Made by a program: the position numbers and the translations under genes. A stretch of 64,000 nt of DNA from positions 1 to 64,000 of the forward strand of contig NZ_NNBJ01000016.1 of assembly GCF_002803085.1 (NCBI RefSeq), given 5' to 3'. The DNA is from Streptomyces sp. CB01201 (lineage in GTDB: Bacteria > Actinomycetota > Actinomycetes > Streptomycetales > Streptomycetaceae). This document shows positions 16,872 through 25,300 of this stretch, in pieces; the first letter of the stretch is position 1, and every line of letters begins with the position of its first letter. A model generated the notes under the pieces. The model was not told where the DNA came from, did no database searches, and worked only from the letters and a program-made list of their open reading frames with translations.

Positions 16872-19469
16872 GTGCTGAAAACCTCCCCCGCGGAACAGGC
16901 GGCGACGACCGAACGGAGCAGCCGGTCCCGCCCGAAGATCCTCGGAGCGCAGACGGCCGCAGCCACCCTTTCGGCCGTGATCTCCATGGGCGCCTACTGC
17001 GTGGCGATGGCCGTGCACGGCACCTACCCCTTCGGATCGCGCTCGCGGGCCGTCAACGACCTCGGCAACCAGTTCGTGCCGTTCCACGCGCACCTGTGGG
17101 ACCTCATGCACGGCAACACCTCCGGCGACCTCGTCTTCAACTGGGGCAGCGGCTTCGGCGTCCCCTTCCTCGGGGACTTCTTCACCTACCTCATGAATCC
17201 CTTCTCCTGGCTCGTGGGACTGTTCCCGCGCGACCAGGTGGAGATACCGGTCTTCCTGGTCACGGTGCTCAGCGTCGGCCTCGCCGCGTTCCTGATGACC
17301 GTCTTCCTCGGCCGGCTGCGCCCCGGCTCGCCCTGGCTGCGCGGGCTGCTCTCGGTCGGCTACGCGGTCAGTGCCTGGATGATCTCCGACGGGTTCTCCG
17401 ACCCCATGTGGATGTGGGGCCTGGCCGCCTTCCCGATGCTCGGCATCGCCTCCGACTGGTGCCTGCGCGGCCGCCACTGGATCCTCGGCACCCTGCTCGT
17501 CTTCGCCGCCTGGGCCGGCAACTTCTACATCGCCGCGATGGCCACCATCGGCATGGGCCTGGTCCTCGTCGTCCGTCTGATCCTTGAGGACACCCCCGTC
17601 CGCGAGCGCCTGACCGCGCTCGTACGGGCCGCCACGATGACCGCCACCGGCCTGCTGCTCGCGGCCCCCGTGCTCACCGTCGGCCTCAAGGCCAGCAAAC
17701 TCTCGCAGCCCGCCCCGGACGCCACCTACAAGGGCCCGCCCGGATTCGCCGACTACGTGGCGCACCTGCTGCCCGGCGGCCTGCACGGCAACGCGCCGCA
17801 GATCTCGGTCGGCCTGCTCCCGCTGCTGCTCGTCCTCGCGTTCCCCTTCGTCCGCCGGGTGCCCGGCAAGGAGCGCATCGCCTGGTGCGTCCTGCTCGTC
17901 CTGGTCGCCCTCTCCTACATCTGGGCGCCGACGATCCTGCTCTGGCACGGCCTGGCCATGCCCAACGGCAGCCCCTACCGGGCCTCCATCGCGCTCACCG
18001 CGATGCTGGTGATCGTCGCGTGGCTCGCGCTGTCCCGGCGCCCGCGCCCCAAGGAGCTGCTGTACGGCGCCGCGGTCACCGCCGTCGTCGTGGCGGTGTC
18101 CGCCCGCAGCTCCTACGTCTCGCACGGCACCTGGATCCTGACCGTCGGCGGCGGACTGCTCGTCCTGGTCCTGCTGGTCCTCCTGTACCGCTTCCGCGGG
18201 CAGCGCCCGATGCGCGTCGCCCTGACCGGGGCCCTCGCCTGCACGGTGTTCCTGTCCACCGCGTACACCGTCCTCTCGGTCACCGCGATCCGCGACAGCA
18301 GCGACTGGTGGCAGCCCAAGCGGACCCTGGACGCCCGCTCGCTCGCCGCCCACGACGCCGTCAAGGCCCACGACAAGTGGCCGGCCACGCGCAGCGACCC
18401 CGGCCCGCACGAGTTCGCCAACAACGACCCGCTGCTCCTCGGCGGCCAGGGCGGCTCGTACTACAGCAGCTACGTCCCCGCGAAGACCGCCGAGGCCCTG
18501 CACGGGCTCGGGGCCGGCTGGTACATCCAGGGCCGCCACACGCTGAGCTTCACCGACCCCGTCGGCCGCGCGATCATGGGCATCGGCAGTTACCTGGACT
18601 GGGCGCGCAACGGCCGCGGCTTCACCCAGCACTCGGTCGACGCCCCGCCCGTGGTCACCCTGCGCCCGGGCGACGTGAGCGCCTCCGACTCCGGGGCCCA
18701 CGACGCCTCCGTCTTCGCCCGCCAGGAGCGCGTGCTCGGCACCCGCGTCTACGACGTGCCCGCCCTCACCCCCGCCGGCGGTCCGACGCCGACCGCGGGG
18801 TCGAACGGCGACTGGCACCTGCCCGGCAACGAGACCGGGTCCAAGTGGACGACGTTCAGCGCCCGTTGCACCCCCGGCACCCAGGCCTACTGGTACGCGC
18901 CCTGGTACCCGGGCGGCATCCAGGCCTTCGACCGGAACAGCTCCCAGCACGGCAGCGACAACATGACCAGCAACACCCTGCAACTGCTCGGCACCGTCCC
19001 GGCGAGCGGAAAGTTCACCGTCGCGTTGGGCGTCACCAGCCCCCAGGACATCCCGCAGTTCCCGGTCGGCTGCCTCAGCCGTGCCAAGCTCAAGGGCGCG
19101 GTCGACCACCTCAAGGCCACCGCCCCCCAGAAGGTCACGGCCGGCGGTCACAGCATCGCCGCCACCTTCCCCAAGGGCACCACCGGCACCGCCGTGATCT
19201 CCACCCCGGCCACCGACGGCTGGCAGTGCTCGGTCGACGGAGGCCCGTCACGCGCGCCCGGTACGCTGGGCGGGCTGATGGCCGTGAACCTCGGCAACGG
19301 CGGATCCCGCCTCTCGTGCTCCTTCCAGACCCCCGGACTCAAGCCCGGACTCCTGGCGAGCGGGCTGGCCCTGGTGGCCCTGCTCGCCGTCGGAGTCGGC
19401 GGCGCGGTCCGCACCCGCACCAGGTCCTTCCGAACTCCCTCCCCGTCTTCTGCCAACGGAAAGCACTGA
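16872..19469 (+). CDS. YfhO-family GT-C membrane glycosyltransferase
   Basis: This 865-aa polytopic membrane protein has one N-terminal helix (about 30-52), then an extracytoplasmic loop containing VNDLGNQFVPFHAHLWD and NWGSGFGVPFLGDFFTYLMNP. Around ten further hydrophobic helices follow to residue about 480, then a large exported domain, and a last helix near the C terminus. This layout and the acidic first loop fit YfhO proteins, which in Firmicutes transfer sugar from polyprenyl phosphate onto lipoteichoic acid outside the membrane. GTG 16872 is supported by GAGAAGG. The stop overlaps the next gene, so the three-gene unit is coupled. Confidence 0.8.
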   Translation: MLKTSPAEQAATTERSSRSRPKILGAQTAAATLSAVISMGAYCVAMAVHGTYPFGSRSRAVNDLGNQFVPFHAHLWDLMHGNTSGDLVFNWGSGFGVPFLGDFFTYLMNPFSWLVGLFPRDQVEIPVFLVTVLSVGLAAFLMTVFLGRLRPGSPWLRGLLSVGYAVSAWMISDGFSDPMWMWGLAAFPMLGIASDWCLRGRHWILGTLLVFAAWAGNFYIAAMATIGMGLVLVVRLILEDTPVRERLTALVRAATMTATGLLLAAPVLTVGLKASKLSQPAPDATYKGPPGFADYVAHLLPGGLHGNAPQISVGLLPLLLVLAFPFVRRVPGKERIAWCVLLVLVALSYIWAPTILLWHGLAMPNGSPYRASIALTAMLVIVAWLALSRRPRPKELLYGAAVTAVVVAVSARSSYVSHGTWILTVGGGLLVLVLLVLLYRFRGQRPMRVALTGALACTVFLSTAYTVLSVTAIRDSSDWWQPKRTLDARSLAAHDAVKAHDKWPATRSDPGPHEFANNDPLLLGGQGGSYYSSYVPAKTAEALHGLGAGWYIQGRHTLSFTDPVGRAIMGIGSYLDWARNGRGFTQHSVDAPPVVTLRPGDVSASDSGAHDASVFARQERVLGTRVYDVPALTPAGGPTPTAGSNGDWHLPGNETGSKWTTFSARCTPGTQAYWYAPWYPGGIQAFDRNSSQHGSDNMTSNTLQLLGTVPASGKFTVALGVTSPQDIPQFPVGCLSRAKLKGAVDHLKATAPQKVTAGGHSIAATFPKGTTGTAVISTPATDGWQCSVDGGPSRAPGTLGGLMAVNLGNGGSRLSCSFQTPGLKPGLLASGLALVALLAVGVGGAVRTRTRSFRTPSPSSANGKH

Positions 19470-20461
19470 TGATGAAGCTGTCGGTCGTCGTCCCCTGTTA
19501 CAACGAAGAAGCGGTCATCGACCAATTCGACGCCAAGACCCGCAGCGTGCTCGACACCCTCCCGATCGAGTACGAGATCTGCTACGTGGACGACGGCAGC
19601 CGGGACAAGACGCTCCTGCACCTGCGGGCCCTGGCCGACCGGCACCCCGACGCCACCCGTTACGTCTCCTTCAGCCGCAACTTCGGCAAGGAGGCCGGCA
19701 TGCTCGCCGGGCTGCGCGAGGCCACCGGGGACGCCGTGGTCATCATGGACGCCGACCTCCAGCACCCGCCGGAGCTCATCGGCCAGATGCTGGACCTCTA
19801 CCAGCTGGGCCACGACCAGATCATCGCCCGCCGCACCCGCGAGGGCGACAAGAAGGTCCGCTCCGCCCTGAGCCGCATCTACTACCGCGCGGTCAACAAG
19901 TGGGTCGACGTCGAACTCACCGACGGCGTGGGCGACTTCCGCATGCTGTCGCGCCCGGCCGTGGACGCGCTGCTCTCGCTCGGCGAGTACAACCGCTTCT
20001 CCAAGGGCCTGTTCTCCTGGATCGGCTTCGACACCGTCACCTTCGACTACCAGAACGCGCAGCGCGAGGCCGGCGAGACCAAGTGGAAGTTCGGCTCGCT
20101 GCTGAACTACGGCATGGACGGCCTGATCTCGTTCAACAACAAGCCGCTGCGCCTGGCGATCTGGCTCGGCGTCCTGCTCGCCGGCGTCGGCGCGGCCTAC
20201 GCCCTGTGGATCACCGTCGCCGCCATCGCCTACGGCGTGAGCACCCCCGGCTATGTCACCCTCGTCGCGATCATCGTCGGCCTCGGCGGTGTCCAGATGG
20301 TGATGCTGGGCCTGATCGGCGAGTACATCGGCCGCATCTACTACGAGACCAAGCGCCGTCCGCACTTCCTGGTCAAGGAGGCGCACGGCTTCCCGGGCGA
20401 GCCGGAGGGCGTCGAGCGGCGCGAGGTGTACGTCAACGAGCCGCAGCGCAGGGCGGTCTGA
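19469..20461 (+). CDS. Polyprenyl-phosphate glycosyltransferase (GtrB/CsbB/DPM1-like)
   Basis: This 330-aa enzyme loads a sugar from a nucleotide donor onto polyprenyl phosphate. The GT2 domain (1-230) has LSVVVPCYNEE, YVDDGSRD, SRNFGKEAGMLAGL and MDADLQHPPE. Two C-terminal helices (about 232-255 and 266-290) and the juxtamembrane GEYIGRIYYETKRRP are typical of the CsbB/GtrB group. The start is ATG at 19469 inside TGATGATG (19472 is equally possible), overlapping the YfhO stop; a GGAAAG element lies just upstream. The stop overlaps the gtrA-like start (TGATG). Confidence 0.92.
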   Translation: MMKLSVVVPCYNEEAVIDQFDAKTRSVLDTLPIEYEICYVDDGSRDKTLLHLRALADRHPDATRYVSFSRNFGKEAGMLAGLREATGDAVVIMDADLQHPPELIGQMLDLYQLGHDQIIARRTREGDKKVRSALSRIYYRAVNKWVDVELTDGVGDFRMLSRPAVDALLSLGEYNRFSKGLFSWIGFDTVTFDYQNAQREAGETKWKFGSLLNYGMDGLISFNNKPLRLAIWLGVLLAGVGAAYALWITVAAIAYGVSTPGYVTLVAIIVGLGGVQMVMLGLIGEYIGRIYYETKRRPHFLVKEAHGFPGEPEGVERREVYVNEPQRRAV

Positions 20462-20889
20462 TGCCCAGTCAGCTCGGACAGGTGATCAGGTTCGGCTTCG
20501 TCGGCGGAGTCAACACCTGCACCTTCTACGCCTTCTACTGGCCGCTGCTGCACCTGGCGAAGCTGCCGTACTTCGTCGCGTACACCATCGCCTTCCTGCT
20601 CAGCATGGTCGGCTCGTTCTTCCTCAACACCTACTTCACCTACCGCACCAAGCCGAGCTGGAAGAAGTTCCTGCTCTTCCCGCTCACCAACGTCACCAAC
20701 TTCGTGGTGCAGAGCGCCGGTCTGTTCGCCCTGGTGCACTGGGTCGGGATGAACAAGACGATCGCCCCGCTGGTCGCCGCCGTGGTGGCGATCCCGTTCA
20801 CCTATGTGCTGTCCCGCCGGATCCTGGTGCCGGGCAGCCAGGAGGCGGTCGCGCCGGACCCGGTCGAGCCGAAGATCCCGGTCAAGTAG
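20461..20889 (+). CDS. GtrA-family flippase-like membrane protein
   Basis: This 142-aa protein has four predicted helices and the GtrA opening pattern IRFGFVGGVNT, plus FFLNTYFTYR. GtrA proteins are thought to flip polyprenyl-phosphate sugars across the membrane. With the preceding genes it completes a three-component (synthase, flippase, GT-C transferase) extracytoplasmic glycosylation system. It overlaps its neighbour by one base and ends the operon at a strong hairpin. Confidence 0.88.
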   Translation: MPSQLGQVIRFGFVGGVNTCTFYAFYWPLLHLAKLPYFVAYTIAFLLSMVGSFFLNTYFTYRTKPSWKKFLLFPLTNVTNFVVQSAGLFALVHWVGMNKTIAPLVAAVVAIPFTYVLSRRILVPGSQEAVAPDPVEPKIPVK

Positions 20890-20901
20890 CGCACGTACCC
20901 C

Positions 20902-20962
20902 GCGGGCAACGGAAAGAGGGGCGGTCACCGGACCGGTGGCCGCCCCTCTTTCCGTTGCCCGC
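20902..20962. terminator. Very long perfect inverted repeat, bidirectional terminator
   Basis: A perfect 23-bp stem (20902-20924 with 20940-20962) has a 15-nt apex that can itself fold (CACCGG with CCGGTG). The right arm touches the stop codon of the minus-strand PIG-L gene, so this hairpin terminates both convergent units. Confidence 0.85.
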
Positions 20963-23181
20963 TAGACGCGGCTGCCCGCGCTCTCCTGGGCCGCCGCCCC
21001 CCACTCCCCGAACCTGGCCCCGGGCCGGGTCTGGCGTGCCGTGTACAGCTGGCCGTCGGTGCCGAGCACCACGAGCACGCCCCGGCCCGCCGAGTCCTGC
21101 GCCACTCCCGGGATCCCCACGAACTGCACGCCCGGCGTCTCCCAGGCCGCCTGCTTGGCCGAGCCGTCGGACGCCGGCACCACCCGGCCCTGGTCGTCCC
21201 GGGCCGCGATGACCAGCGAGGCCCCGTTCCCGTTCAGGCGGTACGCCGAGACCCGCCCGTAGCCGCCCGCAGGATTGCGCCGGGCCACCTTCCACGCGGC
21301 CTCCGCGGTACCCGAAGGGCCGCCGGGGGAGGCGACGGTCACCTGGGCGGTGCCGGCACCCCGGTAGACGGCGAGCGCGCCGCCCTTGCCGTCCGCGACC
21401 AGGCTCACCGCACTGCCCGACGGCGGCAGACCCGTCGGCGTCGAGAGCTTCGGCAGCTCGCCGGGGGCCGGGGACACCCAGTGCAGCACCGTCTTGACGG
21501 TCGGCGCCGCCACATGGATCCGCCCCGACGCGTCGACCAGCGCGTCGATCCCCTCCACCACCAGCGGATGCGGAGGCGGCTTGCCCTCGGGGTGGTCGAG
21601 CAACTGCCAGGGCTGCCACGCCCTGCCGCCCTTGCCGCTGCGCATCGCGATGTCACCGGCCCAGTTGCGGACCAGTACGTGCACGGTGCCGTCCGGGGCG
21701 ACCGCGGTCGCCGGATAGCCCGTCTCCAGGGACTTCTCCGGAGCGGTGTCCGGGGCGCCGAGCGAGGTCCACGCGCCGAACTTGGGCACCCCGTCGGCGC
21801 CCACGCCGGTCTGTGCGACGCACACCAGCTCCTTGTGGTGCTTCTCGCCCTTGAACGGCAGAACCGTACGGGTGCCGAACAGCTGAAGCGTTCCGTCAGG
21901 CAGCCGCACGACCTCCACCTGCGGGTCGAGCGGGCCGCCCGCGCTGCCCACCGCGTCGAACGGCCCGGCCCACGGCCCCTTGCCGGCCTCGCGCTCCACC
22001 CAGCAGCGCACCGAACCGTTGAGCACCGCGAACGCCGCGAGCCGGCCGTCCTTGAGCGGCGCGAGCCAGCGCGCGGTGCCCGGGGTGCGGGTGCGGGTGC
22101 CGCGCGCCCAGCCGGCCCCGCCGCCCTTCAGGCCGTTCGGGCCCACCTTGAGGTCGCCGCAGCCCGCCGGGTCACCGCAGTCGCGGTGGTCCGCCCAGCC
22201 GTAGGCGTTCAGGAGCTGGGAGTTGCGCCGGGTGGCCGCCGCGTCCAGGGACGGCGGCGTGTAGTTCGTCGGATAGCCGATGTAGTTCGACACCGACGCC
22301 GGACGCCCCTTGCCGCCGCCCCAGTAGCGCTCCATGGCGGCCTGCATGAACTGGGCCGACGACGTGTGGTCCTGGTGGTCCAGATAGCTCAAGCCCCGCA
22401 GTATCGTCGGCGCGCTCATCATCGCCACCGTCTCGCGCGGCGCGTGCATGGGGGTCGGGTCCAGCGTCCTTATCACCGTCGGGTTGACCCGGGCGATCAC
22501 CGCCGCGAGCGCGTCGATGATCTGGTCCCGCGTGTAGGCGCGGGGCATCCGCACCGGGCTGCCCGTGCCCGGCAGCGTCGGCAGCTCCTTGATCGCGCCC
22601 AGCCACAGGCCCCGCATGCTCACCGGCCGCGGCACGCTCACATAGCGCGCCTCGCACAGGCCCATGTAGATCAGCTGGACGTGCGGGGCGGCCTGGAGGT
22701 AGTGCAGCTCCGAGCGGAAGCCGGGAATCAGCTCCACCGGCTCCACCGACCAGGGGCTGTTGTCGTCGCCCGTCGCCATCAGGGCGTTGGCGGCGCGCAG
22801 ACCGTTTATCCGCGCCCGCGCGAAGCCCGGCCGGTCCGTCCGCATCGACTTGAACTGGGGGGACTTGCCAGGCGCGTTGCGCCCGTCGGACTCACCGCTC
22901 GTCATGCACACCGTCACCGAAAGGGCGCCGCTGCGTATCGACTGCTCCAGGTCCGGGTTCATGAAGTAGATGCTGTCGTCGGCGTGCGCGATCACGTGCA
23001 GATACGCCTGGGCGGCCGAGTCCGAAGCCGGCTTGCCCGTCGTGGTCCCCGTCGAAGGACTGTCCACGCCCGCCCCGCCGCGAGGTGCCAGCCACTGCCA
23101 TCCGCCGTAGGCGAGCGGCGCCGCCACGAGGCCGCCCCCGGCGACCTGCAGCAGACGTCGGCGAGATGGTGACGACGGCAT
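20962..23181 (-). CDS. Tat-exported PIG-L family deacetylase with C-terminal propeller
   Basis: This 739-aa secreted protein has a twin-arginine signal (SRRRLLQVAGGG, residues 6-17, then a hydrophobic stretch). The PIG-L/LmbE domain (about 60-300) has the metal motif as AHADDS (His at 66) followed by FMNPD; the usual form is HPDD, so the Pro is replaced by Ala. The C-terminal 400 residues contain regularly spaced W/G-rich blades suggesting a β-propeller lectin-like domain. The family removes N-acetyl groups from GlcNAc conjugates. AAGGAG 8 nt upstream supports ATG 23181. Its position suggests it deacetylates a surface glycan. Confidence 0.82.
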   Translation of the reverse strand: MPSSPSRRRLLQVAGGGLVAAPLAYGGWQWLAPRGGAGVDSPSTGTTTGKPASDSAAQAYLHVIAHADDSIYFMNPDLEQSIRSGALSVTVCMTSGESDGRNAPGKSPQFKSMRTDRPGFARARINGLRAANALMATGDDNSPWSVEPVELIPGFRSELHYLQAAPHVQLIYMGLCEARYVSVPRPVSMRGLWLGAIKELPTLPGTGSPVRMPRAYTRDQIIDALAAVIARVNPTVIRTLDPTPMHAPRETVAMMSAPTILRGLSYLDHQDHTSSAQFMQAAMERYWGGGKGRPASVSNYIGYPTNYTPPSLDAAATRRNSQLLNAYGWADHRDCGDPAGCGDLKVGPNGLKGGGAGWARGTRTRTPGTARWLAPLKDGRLAAFAVLNGSVRCWVEREAGKGPWAGPFDAVGSAGGPLDPQVEVVRLPDGTLQLFGTRTVLPFKGEKHHKELVCVAQTGVGADGVPKFGAWTSLGAPDTAPEKSLETGYPATAVAPDGTVHVLVRNWAGDIAMRSGKGGRAWQPWQLLDHPEGKPPPHPLVVEGIDALVDASGRIHVAAPTVKTVLHWVSPAPGELPKLSTPTGLPPSGSAVSLVADGKGGALAVYRGAGTAQVTVASPGGPSGTAEAAWKVARRNPAGGYGRVSAYRLNGNGASLVIAARDDQGRVVPASDGSAKQAAWETPGVQFVGIPGVAQDSAGRGVLVVLGTDGQLYTARQTRPGARFGEWGAAAQESAGSRV

Positions 23182-23473
23182 TCGGCACACTCCTTGTTGC
23201 ATCCATGCGCCCCGAGTCCCCCGGGCGTCCGCCATGGAGTTGTTCGAACAGTCATCAGGAGGGAGGGCGTAGCAGCTCCTGAGGTTTCACTTCTGACGCT
23301 AAATTTGCCTGGCCGGTACAGAGCCGCACGCCAGGGACGTGTGGGCTTCAACACCCCATCGGCCCATCAGTTCCCCGGTTTTCGCACTTTTTCGAGCTTA
23401 AAGGCCCTTTGTACGGCCCCGGTGAGGCTGTCCGCCGATTGGAACTTCCAAGCGCCCCCGGCCCGTCCTGGCA
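23182..23473. other. Intergenic region PIG-L / proB
   Basis: About 300 bp between divergent genes. No open frame with coding character is seen. AT-rich pockets at about 23290-23310 and 23390-23405 could hold promoter elements for the deacetylase; none matches consensus well. Confidence 0.5.
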
Positions 23474-23479
23474 TAGATT
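23474..23479 (+). promoter_or_regulatory. proB: -10 box for proB
   Basis: TAGATT ends 7 nt before the GTG at 23487 and no Shine-Dalgarno sequence is present, so proB is probably leaderless. Confidence 0.6.
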
Positions 23480-23486
23480 TCACCGT

Positions 23487-24614
23487 GTGACAGTGGCAAG
23501 GCAGCAGGTGGCACAGGCCCGCAGAATTGTAGTCAAGATCGGTTCGTCCTCACTCACCACCGCCTCCGGCGGCCTCGACGCGGACCGGGTCGACGCCCTC
23601 GTCGACGTCCTCGCCAAGGCGCGCGGCGGCGGCGAGAAGGACATCGTCCTGGTCTCCTCCGGCGCCATCGCGGCCGGCCTCGCCCCCCTCGGGCTGCGCC
23701 GCCGCCCCACGGACCTGGCCCGCCAGCAGGCCGCCGCCAGCGTCGGCCAGGGCCTCCTCGTCGCCCGCTACACCGCCTCCTTCGCGCGCTACGGCGTACG
23801 CGTCGGACAGGTGCTGCTCACCACCGACGACACCAGCCGCCGCGCGCACTACCGCAACGCCTACCGCACCCTGGACCAGCTCCTGGCGATGGGCGCGCTG
23901 CCCGTCGTCAACGAGAACGACACCGTGGCCACCGACGAGATCCGCTTCGGCGACAACGACCGCCTCGCCGCCCTCGTCGCCCATCTCGTCCGCGCCGACC
24001 TGCTCGTGCTGCTCTCGGACGTCGACGGCCTCTACGACGGCGACCCCGCCAAGCCCGGCACCTCGCGGATAGACGAGGTCCGCGGCCCCGACGACATCGC
24101 CCACGTCCAGATCGGCAGCGCGGGCAAGGCCGGGGTCGGCACCGGCGGCATGGTCACCAAGGTCGAGGCCGCGCGCATCGCGGCCGCCGCCGGCATCCCC
24201 GTCGTCCTGACCTCCGCGAGCCAGGCCGCCGACGCGCTCGCCGGACGCGCCACCGGCACCCACTTCCACCGCACCGGACGCCGCTCCGCCGACCGCCTCC
24301 TGTGGCTGGCCCACGCCTCCACCCCGCAGGGCGCCCTGGTCCTCGACGACGGAGCCGTACGGGCCGTCGTCGAGGGCCACAAGTCGCTGCTGCCCGCCGG
24401 AATCGCCTCCGTCGAGGGCGAGTTCGCGGCCGGCGACCCGGTCGAGCTGCGCGACCTCCGGGGCCGTGCCGTCGCCCGCGGCCTCGTCAACTTCGACGCC
24501 AAGGAGATCCCCCAGCTCCTGGGCCGCTCCACCCACGACCTCGCGCGTGAACTCGGCCCCGGCTACGAGCGCGAAGTCGTACACAGGGACGATCTGGTCG
24601 TCCTGCACCCCTGA
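23487..24614 (+). CDS. proB: Glutamate 5-kinase
   Basis: This is the first enzyme of proline synthesis, phosphorylating glutamate. The 375-aa protein has an amino acid kinase domain (about 10-260) with VVKIGSSSLT, SSGAIAAG, NENDTV and SDVDGLY, and a C-terminal PUA domain (about 280-370), the long form of ProB. The start is GTG 23487 (GTG 23493 is an alternative); the kinase motif begins 14 residues later. proA lies 690 bp downstream with one small gene between them. Confidence 0.95.
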   Translation: MTVARQQVAQARRIVVKIGSSSLTTASGGLDADRVDALVDVLAKARGGGEKDIVLVSSGAIAAGLAPLGLRRRPTDLARQQAAASVGQGLLVARYTASFARYGVRVGQVLLTTDDTSRRAHYRNAYRTLDQLLAMGALPVVNENDTVATDEIRFGDNDRLAALVAHLVRADLLVLLSDVDGLYDGDPAKPGTSRIDEVRGPDDIAHVQIGSAGKAGVGTGGMVTKVEAARIAAAAGIPVVLTSASQAADALAGRATGTHFHRTGRRSADRLLWLAHASTPQGALVLDDGAVRAVVEGHKSLLPAGIASVEGEFAAGDPVELRDLRGRAVARGLVNFDAKEIPQLLGRSTHDLARELGPGYEREVVHRDDLVVLHP

Positions 24615-24767
24615 AACGGCTGAAAGTCCAGCCATAAGACAGACACCTTCAGGAAAACGGCCCCGCGCCCGGCCCCGGGCTGGTCAACTTTGAGACGGAG
24701 GTACACGCGGACCGGCAATTCGCGCAGTACCGCACCGCATCGCACACAGCAGCACAGGAGGCCGCCG

Positions 24768-25226
24768 GTGAGACGAGCGCGCCCCGGGGCGGCGCCCCGA
24801 GGGACGACGGCTGAGCGGACCCTGACCAGTGTGGGGACGGGGGCCGACGTCGAACGGAGCGAGGCAGTCGAGGAGCCCGGGGACATCCCCAGGCTGTGGC
24901 ACATCACGCTGAGCGTCTCGGGAGCCGAGGCGCCGCTGAAGGAGGTCCGGCGCGGCCTCGAACAGCTCGCCCACGACCACCCGTTCCTGCTGACCAGCCG
25001 CTATGCCAACGACCACGCCGAAATCCGCTACTGGGAGGAGGCCCGCGACCTGCACGACGCGGCCGCCGTCGCGCTGCGCCTGTGGGGCGAACACCGCTCC
25101 ACCGCCAAACTCCCGCCCTGGGAGATCGTCGGCCTCGAAGTCATCGACCGCGGCACCTACCACCAGCGGCTCGCCGAGGGCTACGGGCCGCCGCCGGCCG
25201 CCCCCGTGGGCGTCCACCCTTTCTGA
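24768..25226 (+). CDS. Conserved hypothetical protein between proB and proA
   Basis: This 152-aa soluble protein has no recognised family. The first 45 residues are basic and low complexity. The rest is a compact domain with WHITLSVSG, APLKEVRRGLEQL, YANDHAEIRYWEEARDL and LPPWEIVGLEVIDR, suggesting an alternating α/β fold. CAGGAGG 6 nt before GTG 24768 decides the start; GTG 24831 is an alternative that would remove the basic extension. Placement between proB and proA is not evidence for a role in proline synthesis. Confidence 0.7.
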   Translation: MRRARPGAAPRGTTAERTLTSVGTGADVERSEAVEEPGDIPRLWHITLSVSGAEAPLKEVRRGLEQLAHDHPFLLTSRYANDHAEIRYWEEARDLHDAAAVALRLWGEHRSTAKLPPWEIVGLEVIDRGTYHQRLAEGYGPPPAAPVGVHPF

Positions 25227-25288
25227 CCCCGCTCCCCGGGTCCGTCTCGGGGAGTGGAACCGGGGCGAAACGGCCGCCCGCCGCCCAT

Positions 25289-25294
25289 TAGTCT
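25289..25294 (+). promoter_or_regulatory. proA: -10 box for proA
   Basis: TAGTCT ends 6 nt before the ATG at 25301. No RBS is visible, so a leaderless transcript is likely. Confidence 0.6.
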
Positions 25295-25300
25295 GCGGAC

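Noticed and set aside
16785..19151. A 788-codon minus-strand frame opposite the YfhO-like gene
   Set aside because: Its composition is typical of antisense GC frames; the plus frame has membrane helices, an RBS and operon overlap.
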